Positions 37,913-46,737 of a stretch of DNA of 64,000 bases are shown here, one piece after another. The notes under the pieces were generated by a model, which worked only from the letters and a program-made list of their open reading frames with translations, was not told the origin of the DNA and did no database searches. The DNA comes from Nitrospira sp. (lineage in GTDB: Bacteria; Nitrospirota; Nitrospiria; Nitrospirales; Nitrospiraceae). The position numbers and the translations under genes are program-made. The DNA is taken from NCBI GenBank assembly GCA_005116745.1, contig SWDS01000002.1, positions 166,652-230,651 of the forward strand. Reading direction: 5' to 3'. Numbering within the stretch: the first letter of the stretch is position 1; each line of letters begins with the position of its first letter.

Positions 37913-38167
37913 CTACTTCGATTTTCCCGTGTTCTTGATTTGGAGAATCTCACGCTGCAGCCGGTCCCGCTCGGCCAGTATCTTCTTCCTCCGTTGACCT
38001 CGAGTCCAGATCCACCACCGCAGTTTCTGACTGAAGCTCACCGTCGGAGTCGGAGCGCTACCGCCAGGAGCCTCCTGAAACGAATAGCCGTCATGGCTGT
38101 CACGTTGCTCGAAAAATCGCCGGTACAAATGATCGTACAAGCCTTTCCCTGATTCACCACCTGCCAT
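37913..38167 (-). CDS. Hypothetical protein, 84 aa
   Basis: From the ATG at 38167 (an upstream ATG at 38197 is possible). A hydrophilic protein with aromatic clusters (YDHLYRRFFEQRD, WWIWTRG) and a C-terminal Arg/Lys-rich coiled helix. No signal or membrane segment. It sits 44 bases before the exported lectin-like gene on the same strand. Family not recognised. Confidence 0.5.
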   Translation of the reverse strand: MAGGESGKGLYDHLYRRFFEQRDSHDGYSFQEAPGGSAPTPTVSFSQKLRWWIWTRGQRRKKILAERDRLQREILQIKNTGKSK

Positions 38168-38348
38168 GTCCACTCCATCACTGATTGAAACGTTCACGCT
38201 ATCCCAGCTCGTTCGTGTCTATTCAGATACAAAGCACTGAATCGATCGTACTCGCTGATGCAGCGAATACTACCTGGGCTCAATGCAGCTCTGCAAGCGG
38301 CGTTACCCACTGTGCTATGATCGGCCACATAAACGCAACGGCCTGATT

Positions 38349-39908
38349 ATGATCAGACGCTCGCCATCAAAACGTGTCTGTCCTTTCACGCATGCCTGGC
38401 ACGCGTGGGTTCTGGTCTGCACCGTGCTGGCGCTCGGAGTGCAGCCTCCGTCCAGTCTGGCTCAAGTATCGATGTCGACTCTTGAGGCTGCCATCGAATC
38501 GCTCTCGGCAGATCGGATGCTCGCCGATATCCAAACCCTCAGCGGACCAGCATTCAATGGAAGGCAAAGTGGCACGGCTGACGACCTGCGGTCGGCACAG
38601 TGGGTGGCGCAAGAATTTCGCTCGGCAGGCCTGAGGCTGCCGCTCATTCGCAATAGCTCACCCACACTCTCTTTCCCAGGCGGAAAGGGCAACACCTCAT
38701 CAGGTGCGATGACAGCCATAATACCTACTCACCGCATGGCGCCCGATCCGGCGTTGCGAGTCGGTACCGCCGATCAGCTGGCCACCAGGAACCTTGGCTC
38801 AGACTATCTCCCGATCTTTGATGCGCCATCGGCTGACATCCAAGCCCAAATCGTATTCGTCGGATATGGCATTGTCGATTCGGCGCACGGCATCGATGAC
38901 TATGCCGGAGTCGACGTGAACAATTGCATCGTGCTCTTCCTACGGGGCAAGCCAGAGCATTATCCACGTCCCGTCACCCACGCCGACAAAGTTCGGCTTG
39001 CCCGGGAACATGGAGCAGTCGGCTATCTGACGACGACCGGTCCTCTACTCCACCCCTATGAGATCCGCCGAGGCGTGACTGGTAACCCCAGCGCCTTTTA
39101 CGGACAGTTGCCACCTGATCAAGCCATTCCCGGCGCCTGGGTCAGCACGGCACTCGCCCAAGACCTGCTCACCGAATTGAACGGAGCCGCTCCCAATCAC
39201 CTTCGCACGCTTCAGGAACGGCTGAACCAGGCAGCCTCATCACAGGCCACACGCACAGACCGAGTGGCCTCGCTTCATTGGGAGACTGCCACAGAGAACG
39301 GCCTCCTGGTCAATGTGCTGGGGATGATCCCTGGAACCGGAACCGAAACCGTCATTGTTGGAGCCCATCGCGATCACTTCGGTCGCCCGGGAGGGATGCT
39401 GTTCCCCGGCGCGGATGACAATGCCTCCGGAACGGCAGTCATCTTGGAGGTAGCGCGAACGCTCATGAAGATGGACGTACGTCCCTCCCAAACAATCCTC
39501 TTCATCTCATTTAGTGGTGAGGAGCGCGACCTACTCGGCTCACGCCTCTATACCTCTCAGCCGATCATTCCACTTAACACCACGAAGGCCATGATCAACA
39601 TCGATCATGCGGGCGTCGGCAATGGACGACTCACTGTCGGCGTGACAGGGTTAGAGAAGGACGTCCCTCTCGCAGCAGGGAAAGCTGCGGGCATTCACGA
39701 CACACTGGATCTCTATGGATTCTTCCCCGGCGGTGACCATGTGCCGTTCAAAGAAGCTGGCGTGCCGACCGTCACGGTGGTGAGTGGTGGGGTGCATCCA
39801 CACTTTCACCAACCAACGGATACCGCCGAGACCATCGAGTCAGGAGTGTTAACAGCCACCGCTCGGTACGTACTGGCCATGACCTGGCAGCTGGCCTACG
39901 AGCCATGA
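38349..39908 (+). CDS. Exported M28-family zinc aminopeptidase
   Basis: 519 residues from the ATG at 38349. Signal peptide to about residue 38 (ALGVQPPSSLAQ). The middle carries a PA-domain-like insert (DYAGVDVNNCIVLFLRG). The C-terminal M28 domain has zinc ligands in GAHRDHFG (His), PGADDNASG (Asp), SGEERDLLGS (Glu pair), NIDHAG (Asp) and HPHFHQPTD (His). Such enzymes release N-terminal residues from peptides in the periplasm. No partner genes. Confidence 0.9.
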   Translation: MIRRSPSKRVCPFTHAWHAWVLVCTVLALGVQPPSSLAQVSMSTLEAAIESLSADRMLADIQTLSGPAFNGRQSGTADDLRSAQWVAQEFRSAGLRLPLIRNSSPTLSFPGGKGNTSSGAMTAIIPTHRMAPDPALRVGTADQLATRNLGSDYLPIFDAPSADIQAQIVFVGYGIVDSAHGIDDYAGVDVNNCIVLFLRGKPEHYPRPVTHADKVRLAREHGAVGYLTTTGPLLHPYEIRRGVTGNPSAFYGQLPPDQAIPGAWVSTALAQDLLTELNGAAPNHLRTLQERLNQAASSQATRTDRVASLHWETATENGLLVNVLGMIPGTGTETVIVGAHRDHFGRPGGMLFPGADDNASGTAVILEVARTLMKMDVRPSQTILFISFSGEERDLLGSRLYTSQPIIPLNTTKAMINIDHAGVGNGRLTVGVTGLEKDVPLAAGKAAGIHDTLDLYGFFPGGDHVPFKEAGVPTVTVVSGGVHPHFHQPTDTAETIESGVLTATARYVLAMTWQLAYEP

Positions 39909-40057
39909 ACGGCGGCACCTCGTTTCACAAACGACCTGCAGCGATCGTCAAGGGCAAAGAAGATAGATTCAGAAACATCGGTCAATCCGCCCATTGCAAT
40001 TGACGATTGATGATGCTGCAGGAAATACCACAACGCAGAGGCAACCAGCTCGCGTAC

Positions 40058-40510
40058 CTACGGTATCTCGTCAAGTAACCCAGACTCGATCGGAGGCAAC
40101 GGAGCGGTTTCGCGTGGCGGCCCTGGAAGAACAGTGGGGCTACCTGCCTGATTCGCACCTTGGATCAGCCCAATGGATAGCTGTGGTCCGAAGGTCATCA
40201 TCGCGCCACTCCACGCCTGACCAGTCGTCGGATTGCGAAAGTTAAAGGACTGAAAGTTCGGGGCTGGTGTGTAGAGAAACCCTTGGGTTCCCTGATTATC
40301 GATGTACAGACTGCCGCCGCCGAACTTAAACAGCGGAGAGACTCCTCCACTAAACGATCGGACGCTCGATGCGCCTGCGGCACTCTGCGCGAGGACGGCC
40401 CGATCAGCGTAGGGCGCCACAACCGCCAGCACACCCAGCAACCCACCTATGACCCTCACACATCGCATGCGGTTGCCTACTTGTTGGATGAGAGGAGCAT
40501 TAATGTTCAT
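40058..40510 (-). CDS. Small exported protein, Gly/Asn/Pro-rich
   Basis: 150 residues from the ATG at 40510. This start was chosen because a TATAAT (40530-40535, minus strand) just upstream would place the transcript start between it and the earlier ATG codons. A membrane or signal segment (RVIGGLLGVLAVVAPYADRAV) ends near L-A-Q. The mature part is low in charge, with SFSGGVSPLFKFGGGSLYID and NFQSFNFRNPTTG, resembling surface or outer-membrane associated proteins. Unknown function. Divergent from the TolC gene. Confidence 0.6.
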   Translation of the reverse strand: MNINAPLIQQVGNRMRCVRVIGGLLGVLAVVAPYADRAVLAQSAAGASSVRSFSGGVSPLFKFGGGSLYIDNQGTQGFLYTPAPNFQSFNFRNPTTGQAWSGAMMTFGPQLSIGLIQGANQAGSPTVLPGPPRETAPLPPIESGLLDEIP

Positions 40511-40573
40511 GACAGCGTCCATAGGACACATTATAGTATGCTCTTGCTCAGATCGTCGATCAAGGAGGCATGT

Positions 40574-42139
40574 ATGAATCGCCCAACTCCACCTCGCCAC
40601 CATCTCGCGAATCTCGTGCTCGCTGGCCTGTGCTGCGTCGTGTCACCATCTCAAAGTTGGAGCCTTGATGTGACTCAGCCTATTCCCGCTGAACGACGTG
40701 AAACTGTCTCCCTGGCTGACGCCGCGATCCGCGCACTGCAACACAATCTCGACATCAGCATCAGCCGTCAGAATCGTGAAAGTCGGCTGGCTGATATCAT
40801 CATCGAACAATCCAAGTTCGACCCCAATCTCAGCATCAATGGTCAATATAACCGAACGGTGAACCCGCTCAATCGACCGGTGTTCGGAGGAACTGATCCG
40901 AACCTCCTCGGTCAGATCACAACCTTCGATCAACGCAACCATTCCGTGACCGTGGACGCCTCGACCAACCTCATCACCGGCGGTAATTTCGATGTGAATT
41001 ATGCTCCGGCACGAAGCAGCGTGAATCAAAATGTCGCCAGAGGATTCCTGTTCAATCCCTCGTGGACGGGCGGCCTGGCCTTCACCTTTACGCAGCCATT
41101 ACTCAGAAACGCCGGGATCGCGATCAACAAAACCTTCATCAAGGTTGCTCAAAACAATGCCGAGGTTGAGCAGCATGTATTTCGAGATCGTGTGATGACC
41201 GTCGTTTCCACGGTGGAGCAGACCTATTGGGAGCTGGTGTTTGCGAACGAAAACTTGAAAGTCGCACAGGCAGCGTTAAAGGCCGCCGAAGAACTCTTAG
41301 CCACAAACCGCGCCAAGTCGAAAGCGGGGATCATGTCAATCGTCGACGTACTGCAAGCCGAAGCCGCGATGGCATCCAGGGTAGAGCAAGTGTTGGTAGC
41401 GGAGAAAGCCATTCGTGACCAGGAAGATCAATTACGGCGTCTCTTGAATCCGGGCGAGGAAGAGTTGCGTCAAGACGTGCGGCTGACACCCGCCGATGTC
41501 CCCGTCACGGTCCTAGAGCCCCTCAGCCTCCAAGAGGCCATCGACATCGCGATCGAACAACGTCCGGAGATCACCCAGGCCAAAAAACAGATCGAGTCCG
41601 GTGAACTCAACAAGCAATTCGCCCGCAACCAATTGCTGCCGACGCTGTCGTTTCAAGGCACCCTCGGACTCGCCGGGCTTGGCGGCGACTACGGCGAAGC
41701 CTTTACCAGGAACTTCAGCGGCGACTTCTACAACTATGGAGCGGGACTGGTGCTCAGCTATCCGCTTGGCAACCGCGCCGCGGTCAGCACCTATTCCAAG
41801 CGCCAACTGGAAGCCAAGAATGCGGAAGTCGCACTTGCCAACGTGCGCCAACAAATCATCGTCGGCATTCGTGAGGCAGTACGTCGAGTCCAAACCGACT
41901 TCAAACGCATCGAGACCACCCGTTCGGCACGCATCATGGCGGAAAAGCAGTTGCAAGCCGAACAAGAACGGCTGAAGGTCGGCCTCAGCACCACTCGCTT
42001 CGTGCTCGATTTCCAACGAGACCTGGCCACGGCTCAGGGGAACGAACTACGGGCCGTCGTCGATTACAACAAGTCGCTGTCCAACCTCGCACGGCATAAA
42101 GCGACCACGTTGGACCGCTATCACCTCGAGCTCTCGTAA
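40574..42139 (+). CDS. TolC-family outer-membrane efflux protein
   Basis: 521 residues from the ATG at 40574, with AAGGAGG 5 bases upstream; the longer frame is discarded. Signal peptide to about 30, then two homologous halves of long helices with LADAAIRALQHNLDI and LQEAIDIAIEQRPEITQAKKQ, plus strand segments (NLSINGQYNRTVNP, LSYPLGNRAA). It forms a trimeric outer-membrane channel for drug or protein export. No membrane-fusion or inner-membrane pump gene is adjacent. Confidence 0.93.
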   Translation: MNRPTPPRHHLANLVLAGLCCVVSPSQSWSLDVTQPIPAERRETVSLADAAIRALQHNLDISISRQNRESRLADIIIEQSKFDPNLSINGQYNRTVNPLNRPVFGGTDPNLLGQITTFDQRNHSVTVDASTNLITGGNFDVNYAPARSSVNQNVARGFLFNPSWTGGLAFTFTQPLLRNAGIAINKTFIKVAQNNAEVEQHVFRDRVMTVVSTVEQTYWELVFANENLKVAQAALKAAEELLATNRAKSKAGIMSIVDVLQAEAAMASRVEQVLVAEKAIRDQEDQLRRLLNPGEEELRQDVRLTPADVPVTVLEPLSLQEAIDIAIEQRPEITQAKKQIESGELNKQFARNQLLPTLSFQGTLGLAGLGGDYGEAFTRNFSGDFYNYGAGLVLSYPLGNRAAVSTYSKRQLEAKNAEVALANVRQQIIVGIREAVRRVQTDFKRIETTRSARIMAEKQLQAEQERLKVGLSTTRFVLDFQRDLATAQGNELRAVVDYNKSLSNLARHKATTLDRYHLELS

Positions 42140-42146
42140 CCTTCTC

Positions 42147-42854
42147 ATGGCGTCCGGGCCAGGTCGGCTGGCTCCAGATCACATGCTCACTGTGGGAGCA
42201 GCACTGCCGCTGCTCCCCATCACAGCAACATTCGGCTACTACGGTCTGCCAGACTCCTGCAGGGAACTGCTCCTCGTTCAATTCGCGCCGCAAGTCCTCG
42301 CCTATATTGGACTTGGTCTCTGGGCTGTCCGTACCTCACAGGTCTCGGTACAACTGGGGTTAGAAAAAGAAAAGATGCGGAGCGGCCTGCAGTGGGGAAT
42401 TCTGACGGGACTGTGCTTGGGCAGTCTGAATACCTTCGTGATTCTGGCAGTCTATCCGCATCTCGGCTACGACATCACGTTCCTCAAGCAGACGCCCCAT
42501 GGTCTGCTTCCCCCCCTGCTCATGGTGCCATGGCTCATCTGCGGTATCGCGCTGTTCGTAGAAATGAACTTTCGTGGTTTTCTCTTGGGTCGACTAGCTG
42601 AACTCGAATCGCGTTGGCTAGGGACCAACTCACGCCCACGGCCGGCGCTCCTCGCCCTCGCAATCAGTTCACTCACGTTTGCATTCGATCCATTCATGGT
42701 GAATACATTCCACCATCTCCACTGGATCGCCGTATGGGATGGACTCATATGGGGAACCATCTGGCTCAGAACCCGCAATCTCTGGATTACGATTGTGGCC
42801 CATGCTATTGAGGTCATCATCCTGTACAGTGCCGTCAGAGCGACGATAGGATAA
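42147..42854 (+). CDS. CPBP-family intramembrane protease-like protein
   Basis: 235 residues, seven or so hydrophobic helices. It shows the CPBP/CAAX-protease frame: E-M-N-F-R-G (usually EExxFRG), a central FAFDPF followed by FHHLHW, and HAIEVIIL near the end. The first Glu of the usual pair is replaced by Val, so activity is uncertain. It starts 7 bases after the TolC stop and is likely cotranscribed. Confidence 0.7.
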   Translation: MASGPGRLAPDHMLTVGAALPLLPITATFGYYGLPDSCRELLLVQFAPQVLAYIGLGLWAVRTSQVSVQLGLEKEKMRSGLQWGILTGLCLGSLNTFVILAVYPHLGYDITFLKQTPHGLLPPLLMVPWLICGIALFVEMNFRGFLLGRLAELESRWLGTNSRPRPALLALAISSLTFAFDPFMVNTFHHLHWIAVWDGLIWGTIWLRTRNLWITIVAHAIEVIILYSAVRATIG

Positions 42855-42893
42855 AATAGGTTTCGCCGCGCGATCTCAGTGAGGGTGAGGCGC

Positions 42894-43098
42894 TAGCAGT
42901 CTGCTGAAAAACTCGGATTCTGCTTCGCGCACCGTTGCACGGTGATAGAAAGGACTGTGGCATGCTGCATCTCAGAATGCTCAAAAAGGCCGCCCAGCAA
43001 GGCCGCAGCGAGCGAAGAGGCGAGGCGTACGCTTCGGTACGTTGAGCCTCTGAGTGATGCGAGAACACCGCTGGAGGACTTTTTCAGCATTCTGCTAG
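42894..43098. repeat. Extragenic palindromic repeat, copy R3 (long form)
   Basis: The fullest copy: left module TAGCAGTCTGCTGAAAAACT as in R1, then CAGAATGCTCAAAAAGG, the core hairpin GTACGCTTCGGTACG and the closing TTTTTCAGCATTCTGCTAG. It fills the space between the CPBP and DUF3147 genes. Confidence 0.85.
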
Positions 43099-43145
43099 AG
43101 CGGGAAGCAATGGAAGCGTTTCACGGAAGCTAAGGAGGAGAGTCG

Positions 43146-43484
43146 GTGAACGATCTTGGCAAGTATCTGCTTTATTTTCTCTTGGGTGGGAGCATCGTGA
43201 GCTTTTCCACGTATCTTGGCTCGCAAGGCAAGTCGTTTCTCGCCGCCATGGCCAGCACGTTTCCCGCCATTACCGGCGTCACCTTTATCTTGCTCTATGG
43301 CAGCGGCGGTGGGGCCACGACGGTCGACTACGCCAAGAACTTGCTGTGGTTTGTCCCGCCCTGGACCGTCTATGTCGTCGCGATGATCCTAGGCATTCCG
43401 CGCCTTGGCTTCTGGCCGGCGATGGTCGGATCGCTCGTCCTGTATATGGGCTGTGTGGGGCTGGTAAAAATGATGATCCGGTAG
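43146..43484 (+). CDS. DUF3147-like membrane protein
   Basis: 112 residues from a GTG with AGGAGGAG upstream. Four hydrophobic helices with short loops (YLLYFLLGGSIVSFSTYLG, FPAITGVTFILLYGSG, WFVPPWTVYVVAMILG, MVGSLVLYMGCVGLV). The GKSFLAA and PAITG phrases fit small DUF3147-type integral membrane proteins of unknown role. Confidence 0.7.
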   Translation: MNDLGKYLLYFLLGGSIVSFSTYLGSQGKSFLAAMASTFPAITGVTFILLYGSGGGATTVDYAKNLLWFVPPWTVYVVAMILGIPRLGFWPAMVGSLVLYMGCVGLVKMMIR

Positions 43485-43519
43485 GCCGCGCGAGCATGGT
43501 CTAACCATCTGCCCATGGC

Positions 43520-43548
43520 TTGCCAAGGGGTACATGATTGTGTACACT
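43520..43548 (+). promoter_or_regulatory. Promoter with operator of the first Phd/RelE-type module
   Basis: TTGCCA, 17 bases, TACACT. Inside lies GTACA-6 bases-TGTAC (43530-43545), a dyad over the -10 box suited to autoregulation by the antitoxin. Confidence 0.55.
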
Positions 43549-43569
43549 TCAAGCTAGCGAGGAACAACC

Positions 43570-43836
43570 ATGACAAAAACCATGTCGCTCAAACAAGCTC
43601 GATCTCGATTCTCTTCTCTGATTGATAAAGCTGACCGTTTGTCAGAACGGGTCATTGTGACCAAGAATGGCACGCCGAAAGCGGTCGTGATGGGAGCTGA
43701 CGAATATGAAAGCTGGGTGGAAACCCTGGAATTGCTCTCGAATCCGAGAGCGGTCAAAGCCCTCCAGCAAGGTTTGAAAGAGGCAAAGGCGGGAAAAGTG
43801 CGTTCGTTCAAGGATGTGTTCGGCGAAGATCAGTGA
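43570..43836 (+). CDS. Phd/YefM-family antitoxin
   Basis: 88 residues with GAGGA before the ATG. The N-terminal DNA-binding fold has SLKQARSRFSSLIDKAD and ERVIVTKNGTPKAVVMGADEY, typical of Phd/YefM. The C-terminal helix (VKALQQGLKEAKAGK) would wrap the toxin. It overlaps the toxin gene by 4 bases (GTGA). Confidence 0.92.
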   Translation: MTKTMSLKQARSRFSSLIDKADRLSERVIVTKNGTPKAVVMGADEYESWVETLELLSNPRAVKALQQGLKEAKAGKVRSFKDVFGEDQ

Positions 43837-44084
43837 GGCTCATCAAGCTGACCCACCAGGTCGTCAAAGATCTCGAAGCCTTCGATGATGGAATCCGTGA
43901 ACGCATAAAAGAATCGCTCCGTCACTTAGCTGACCATCCCCACGAGGGCAAACCGCTCAAGGGCCGATTTCAGAAAGACAAGGTGTGGTCCTACCGGGTG
44001 TGGCCCTATCGTGTTCTCTACCGTACAGTCGCCGGCTGGATCGAGATCCTGTCGATTGAACACCGGAAAGACGTGTACCGGTAA
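43833..44084 (+). CDS. RelE/ParE-family toxin
   Basis: 83 residues from a GTG. Pattern LTHQVVKDLEAFDDGIRERI, then KPLKGRFQKDKVWSYRVWPYRVLYRT and IEILSIEHRKDVYR: the RelE-type fold with basic and tyrosine residues at the active face. Likely a ribosome-dependent mRNA nuclease. Its only near neighbour downstream is a convergent unknown gene. Confidence 0.9.
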   Translation: MRLIKLTHQVVKDLEAFDDGIRERIKESLRHLADHPHEGKPLKGRFQKDKVWSYRVWPYRVLYRTVAGWIEILSIEHRKDVYR

Positions 44085-44093
44085 GCGAAACCT

Positions 44094-44666
44094 CTATGCC
44101 GGTCCGCTGAAATGTAATCGATTGATCTCCCCGAGAGCGACCAGCATCTGATCGAGGGCGATGGTCACAGAATGGCTGGCCAGGTAAGACGGGCTATCGT
44201 TCCCTGCCCAGAGATCCGGTGGGCTCTCCATGGCTCGTACGTTTTGACAGAATCGGCCGATCGTCTGCTGCCAGTGGGCCGGCCCAGCCCCTTCATCAAG
44301 AAACAGAACTCGGTCTTGTGAAAAGGGCTGATCGAATTGCCCCGCCCGCTGCTGCCACACCGCTTCCATCGCCTGCTGCCGGTGTGGACCAAGTTCCAAC
44401 CCACTGGCCCGTTCGTTGAGCGCCGCGAACAACCCACCCACCACGTGATCAACGTGTGCGTCTGGAAAGACGCCTACACAGGCCTGCATCAGGAGATACT
44501 TATGGAAGAGAAACACCTCGGCGCTGATACGAGAGTCATCTGCGGTCGGATCATAGACCCGAGCGAGCTCACGCAGCGCCTCCGCCGAGGACCCGGTCAA
44601 GACTGATCCAAGCAGCGGCATAATCCGCCTGCCTATGTCGAGATATTCAATGTCCGACAGCAACAT
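44094..44666 (-). CDS. Hypothetical protein, 190 aa
   Basis: From the ATG at 44666 (the longer frame to 44720 lacks signal and enters repeat R4). A soluble, helical, acidic protein with LRELARVYDPTADD, HVDHVVGGLFAALNERASG and SVTIALDQMLVALGEI. No known motif found. Its transcript converges on the adjacent toxin gene. Confidence 0.6.
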   Translation of the reverse strand: MLLSDIEYLDIGRRIMPLLGSVLTGSSAEALRELARVYDPTADDSRISAEVFLFHKYLLMQACVGVFPDAHVDHVVGGLFAALNERASGLELGPHRQQAMEAVWQQRAGQFDQPFSQDRVLFLDEGAGPAHWQQTIGRFCQNVRAMESPPDLWAGNDSPSYLASHSVTIALDQMLVALGEINRLHFSGPA

Positions 44667-44707
44667 CGTCGGATTTCCTTCACTATCCCCAGAAGACCCT
44701 CTCTTCG

Positions 44708-44835
44708 GCAGGAGACTCAAAATGGCTGTTCAGGAAGGCCGCAGCGAGTGAAGGGCCGAGGCATACCCTCTGGGGTATGTTGAGGGTCTGAACGATGCGA
44801 GAACGAAGCTGACGGACATTTTCAGTTTCCTGCTA
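44708..44835. repeat. Extragenic palindromic repeat, copy R4 (diverged)
   Basis: Same architecture as R2: a left border with ACTCAAAATGGC, core AAGGCCGCAGCGAGTGAAGG, a different hairpin (ATACCCTCTGGGGTAT) and right border TTTTCAGTTTCCTGCTA. The hairpin arms changed together, so base pairing is kept. Its final CTA (minus TAG) is the stop codon of the ybjQ gene. Confidence 0.8.
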
Positions 44836-45153
44836 CTCGAGCACCACAGCCGTGCCGCTCGCACTCACCATCAACATGCTGCTGTTGGCACCGATCGTTT
44901 CATAATCGATATCGATGCCGACAATCGCATTGGCACCCAAGTTCTTGGCCTGCTCGCGCATTTCTCCAAGGGCGATATCCTTGGCCTTCCGCAATTCCTT
45001 TTCATAGGCCGCCGAGCGCCCCCCCACGATATCGCGGATCGATGCGAAAAAGTCACGAAAGATATTCGCGCCCAGAATCGCGTCTCCGGACACCAATCCC
45101 AGATACTTCACCGCCTTCTTGCCCTCAATATTATTTGTCGTTGACAGAATCAT
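44833..45153 (-). CDS. YbjQ/UPF0145 family protein
   Basis: 106 residues with GGAGGGCAC before the ATG. Family marks: [63 protein letters not shown] small pentamer-forming heavy-metal-binding-like domain of uncertain function. The stop codon is supplied by repeat R4. Confidence 0.9.
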   Translation of the reverse strand: MILSTTNNIEGKKAVKYLGLVSGDAILGANIFRDFFASIRDIVGGRSAAYEKELRKAKDIALGEMREQAKNLGANAIVGIDIDYETIGANSSMLMVSASGTAVVLE

Positions 45154-45241
45154 GTGCCCTCCTGTTTAAGGTGCGTTATCCTCTCATTCGATGAACCAAT
45201 CACCAAGCCTTTCCTGCTTGTGGCCTCTATTCGTCGTGTAT

Positions 45242-46330
45242 TCACGTGACCTTGTGCTTCTCCATATCGCCTCGGAGATATTCATTCAGCGGATCATCCG
45301 GGTTTCCCGATAGGCTCCGTTGAATCATGCCGTTGACGTCCGGCGCCATGTTCACCGGGTAAATATTGACGACTGGATGTTCGCGTCGATAGATACGGAA
45401 CACCTCATCGGCAAAGGCTTGTCCGATTGAGGTGATGCCTTTAAAGTCCAAAATCACCTCTCGAAATTCGTCAATGCGAGCCATTAACCGCTTGGCTTGA
45501 GAACGAGAAATGAGCTGCTCTCCCTCGTATTTGAGCAGCACGAGAGGGATGTTGGTCTTTGAGAAGCCAAATTGGTCGAATTCTGCTCGATAGATATCAA
45601 AGATCTCCTTGGCCGTGTGACTGGCATTTGTGGCAATTTTCATCACGACCTCTGTGCCATCCTTTGGCGCTTCCTCCGATTCAAACAACCAATCATCCGT
45701 TCGTCGGAGCCTGATGAACAGCAACGTCCCCGAGGCGATGCTGCACTCATCAAACATTCGGGAGGTAAAGAAAATGCCTTCTCCTGTATGCTTGGCGGCA
45801 TCAGTCGTGAGTTTCCCCTTGGCCAACTCCAGAATGGCATGTTGCGGGTCGCTGAGGTTGAGAGCTTGCTGAATCTTGTGGAAGATCCCGACTCCGTAAT
45901 CGCGGATTGTAATGATGATGGTGGCCGCATCGCGGGAGACACTGATCGCCGCCGTGGTCGACTCAGAGTGGTCAATGACGTTGTTGACCATCTCCGTCAC
46001 ACCGTGAGCACAGATATCCAACACGTTGCTCGGCAGACCAAGCAGGTGCGGTTTCACATCACGAAGCCACACCTGGTCTTCCGTCAGCCCAGGAACAATC
46101 TGCAATTCTTTCTGATGACTGTTCAGAACCTTGAGGGCATAGCGCCTGGCCTTGGTCTTTCCTTCTGCTACCAAGAGGCTCACTTTTATGAGGGCCCCCA
46201 GGCGATTGACGATAGCGACCCGAGACAGACCGAACTTTTCAGCGGTAAGGCGACCGATGTCAGTCGGATGACTCCCGACATTGCGGATGATAAATTCTTG
46301 AATTTCTTGAGATGTTTTATTATCGACAGA
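45242..46330 (-). CDS. HTH - histidine-kinase-like ATPase - DUF4325 regulator
   Basis: 362 residues from a GTG at 46330 with AAGAGGA upstream; an earlier ATG at 46354 overlaps the -10 box and was rejected. Order: N-terminal winged HTH (about 1-75, VAIVNRLGALIKVSLL), a GHKL ATPase domain with N-box GVTEMVNNVIDHS and G-boxes DYGVGIF and HTGEGIFFTSRMFD but no phospho-acceptor histidine module, and a C-terminal STAS-like DUF4325 (about 255-345). The arrangement resembles anti-sigma or partner-switch regulators. Target unknown; it lies beside the TA and STAND genes. Confidence 0.8.
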   Translation of the reverse strand, partial: SVDNKTSQEIQEFIIRNVGSHPTDIGRLTAEKFGLSRVAIVNRLGALIKVSLLVAEGKTKARRYALKVLNSHQKELQIVPGLTEDQVWLRDVKPHLLGLPSNVLDICAHGVTEMVNNVIDHSESTTAAISVSRDAATIIITIRDYGVGIFHKIQQALNLSDPQHAILELAKGKLTTDAAKHTGEGIFFTSRMFDECSIASGTLLFIRLRRTDDWLFESEEAPKDGTEVVMKIATNASHTAKEIFDIYRAEFDQFGFSKTNIPLVLLKYEGEQLISRSQAKRLMARIDEFREVILDFKGITSIGQAFADEVFRIYRREHPVVNIYPVNMAPDVNGMIQRSLSGNPDDPLNEYLRGDMEKHKVT

Positions 46331-46353
46331 CACGAAACATCCTCTTACTATCA

Positions 46354-46393
46354 TTTATAACAACATGTTATATTATTGTAAACATGGTTGTTA
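46354..46393 (-). promoter_or_regulatory. Promoter overlapped by an inverted repeat
   Basis: Minus strand: TTTACA (46382-46377), 17 bases, TATAAA (46359-46354). The near-perfect inverted repeat TAACAACATGTT / AACATGGTTGTTA (46358-46393) covers both boxes, as expected for autorepression by the HTH protein it serves. Confidence 0.65.
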
Positions 46394-46494
46394 CTATTTT
46401 TAACTTGCGGCAAGTTTCGGGAGGCGTCGGAGAGAAAAAAGCCGAATCTCGGGCTCATAATTGAAGAACCCTCAGCTCGCGCCCAATCGGCCAC

Positions 46495-46600
46495 TGGCTT
46501 CGATGTGCTCCCCCAACGTGAATCGACGAGAACGAGGAAACTTATCAAGCTGCGGGAATCAGCCAGAGTAGCAGCTTGTGGCATGATTGCACCGCCTGCG
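46495..46600 (-). pseudogene. avd-like gene fragment A
   Basis: The minus strand reads PQAVQSCHKLLLWLIP and then, after a one-base insertion, QLDKFPRSRRFTLGE. This is the N-terminal part of the four-helix-bundle protein Avd associated with diversity-generating retroelements (also found alone). It is about 100 bases long, frameshifted and without the remaining helices. A second copy lies at 47410-47530. Confidence 0.6.
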
Positions 46601-46701
46601 GCACAGGCAACAACCAGATTCCTAGATCGATCACGCGTTCGACAGGCAGCGCCCCTGGCCCTCTCCGGCACCGTCACGCATGCTGTGCGAAGGCCTTCCT
46701 G

Positions 46702-46730
46702 TTGACAAGAGGCACACATCGTCATAATAT
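46702..46730 (+). promoter_or_regulatory. Consensus promoter of the BrnT-like module, probably leaderless
   Basis: TTGACA, 17 bases, TAATAT. The GTG start at 46738 lies only 7 bases after the -10 box, so transcription would begin at or next to the start codon. No ribosome binding site is present. Confidence 0.6.
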
Positions 46731-46737
46731 TCCCAAT

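Noticed and set aside
40283-40573. 97-codon N-terminal extension of the TolC protein
   Set aside because: It overlaps the divergent exported-protein gene, while AAGGAGG and a signal peptide support the ATG at 40574.
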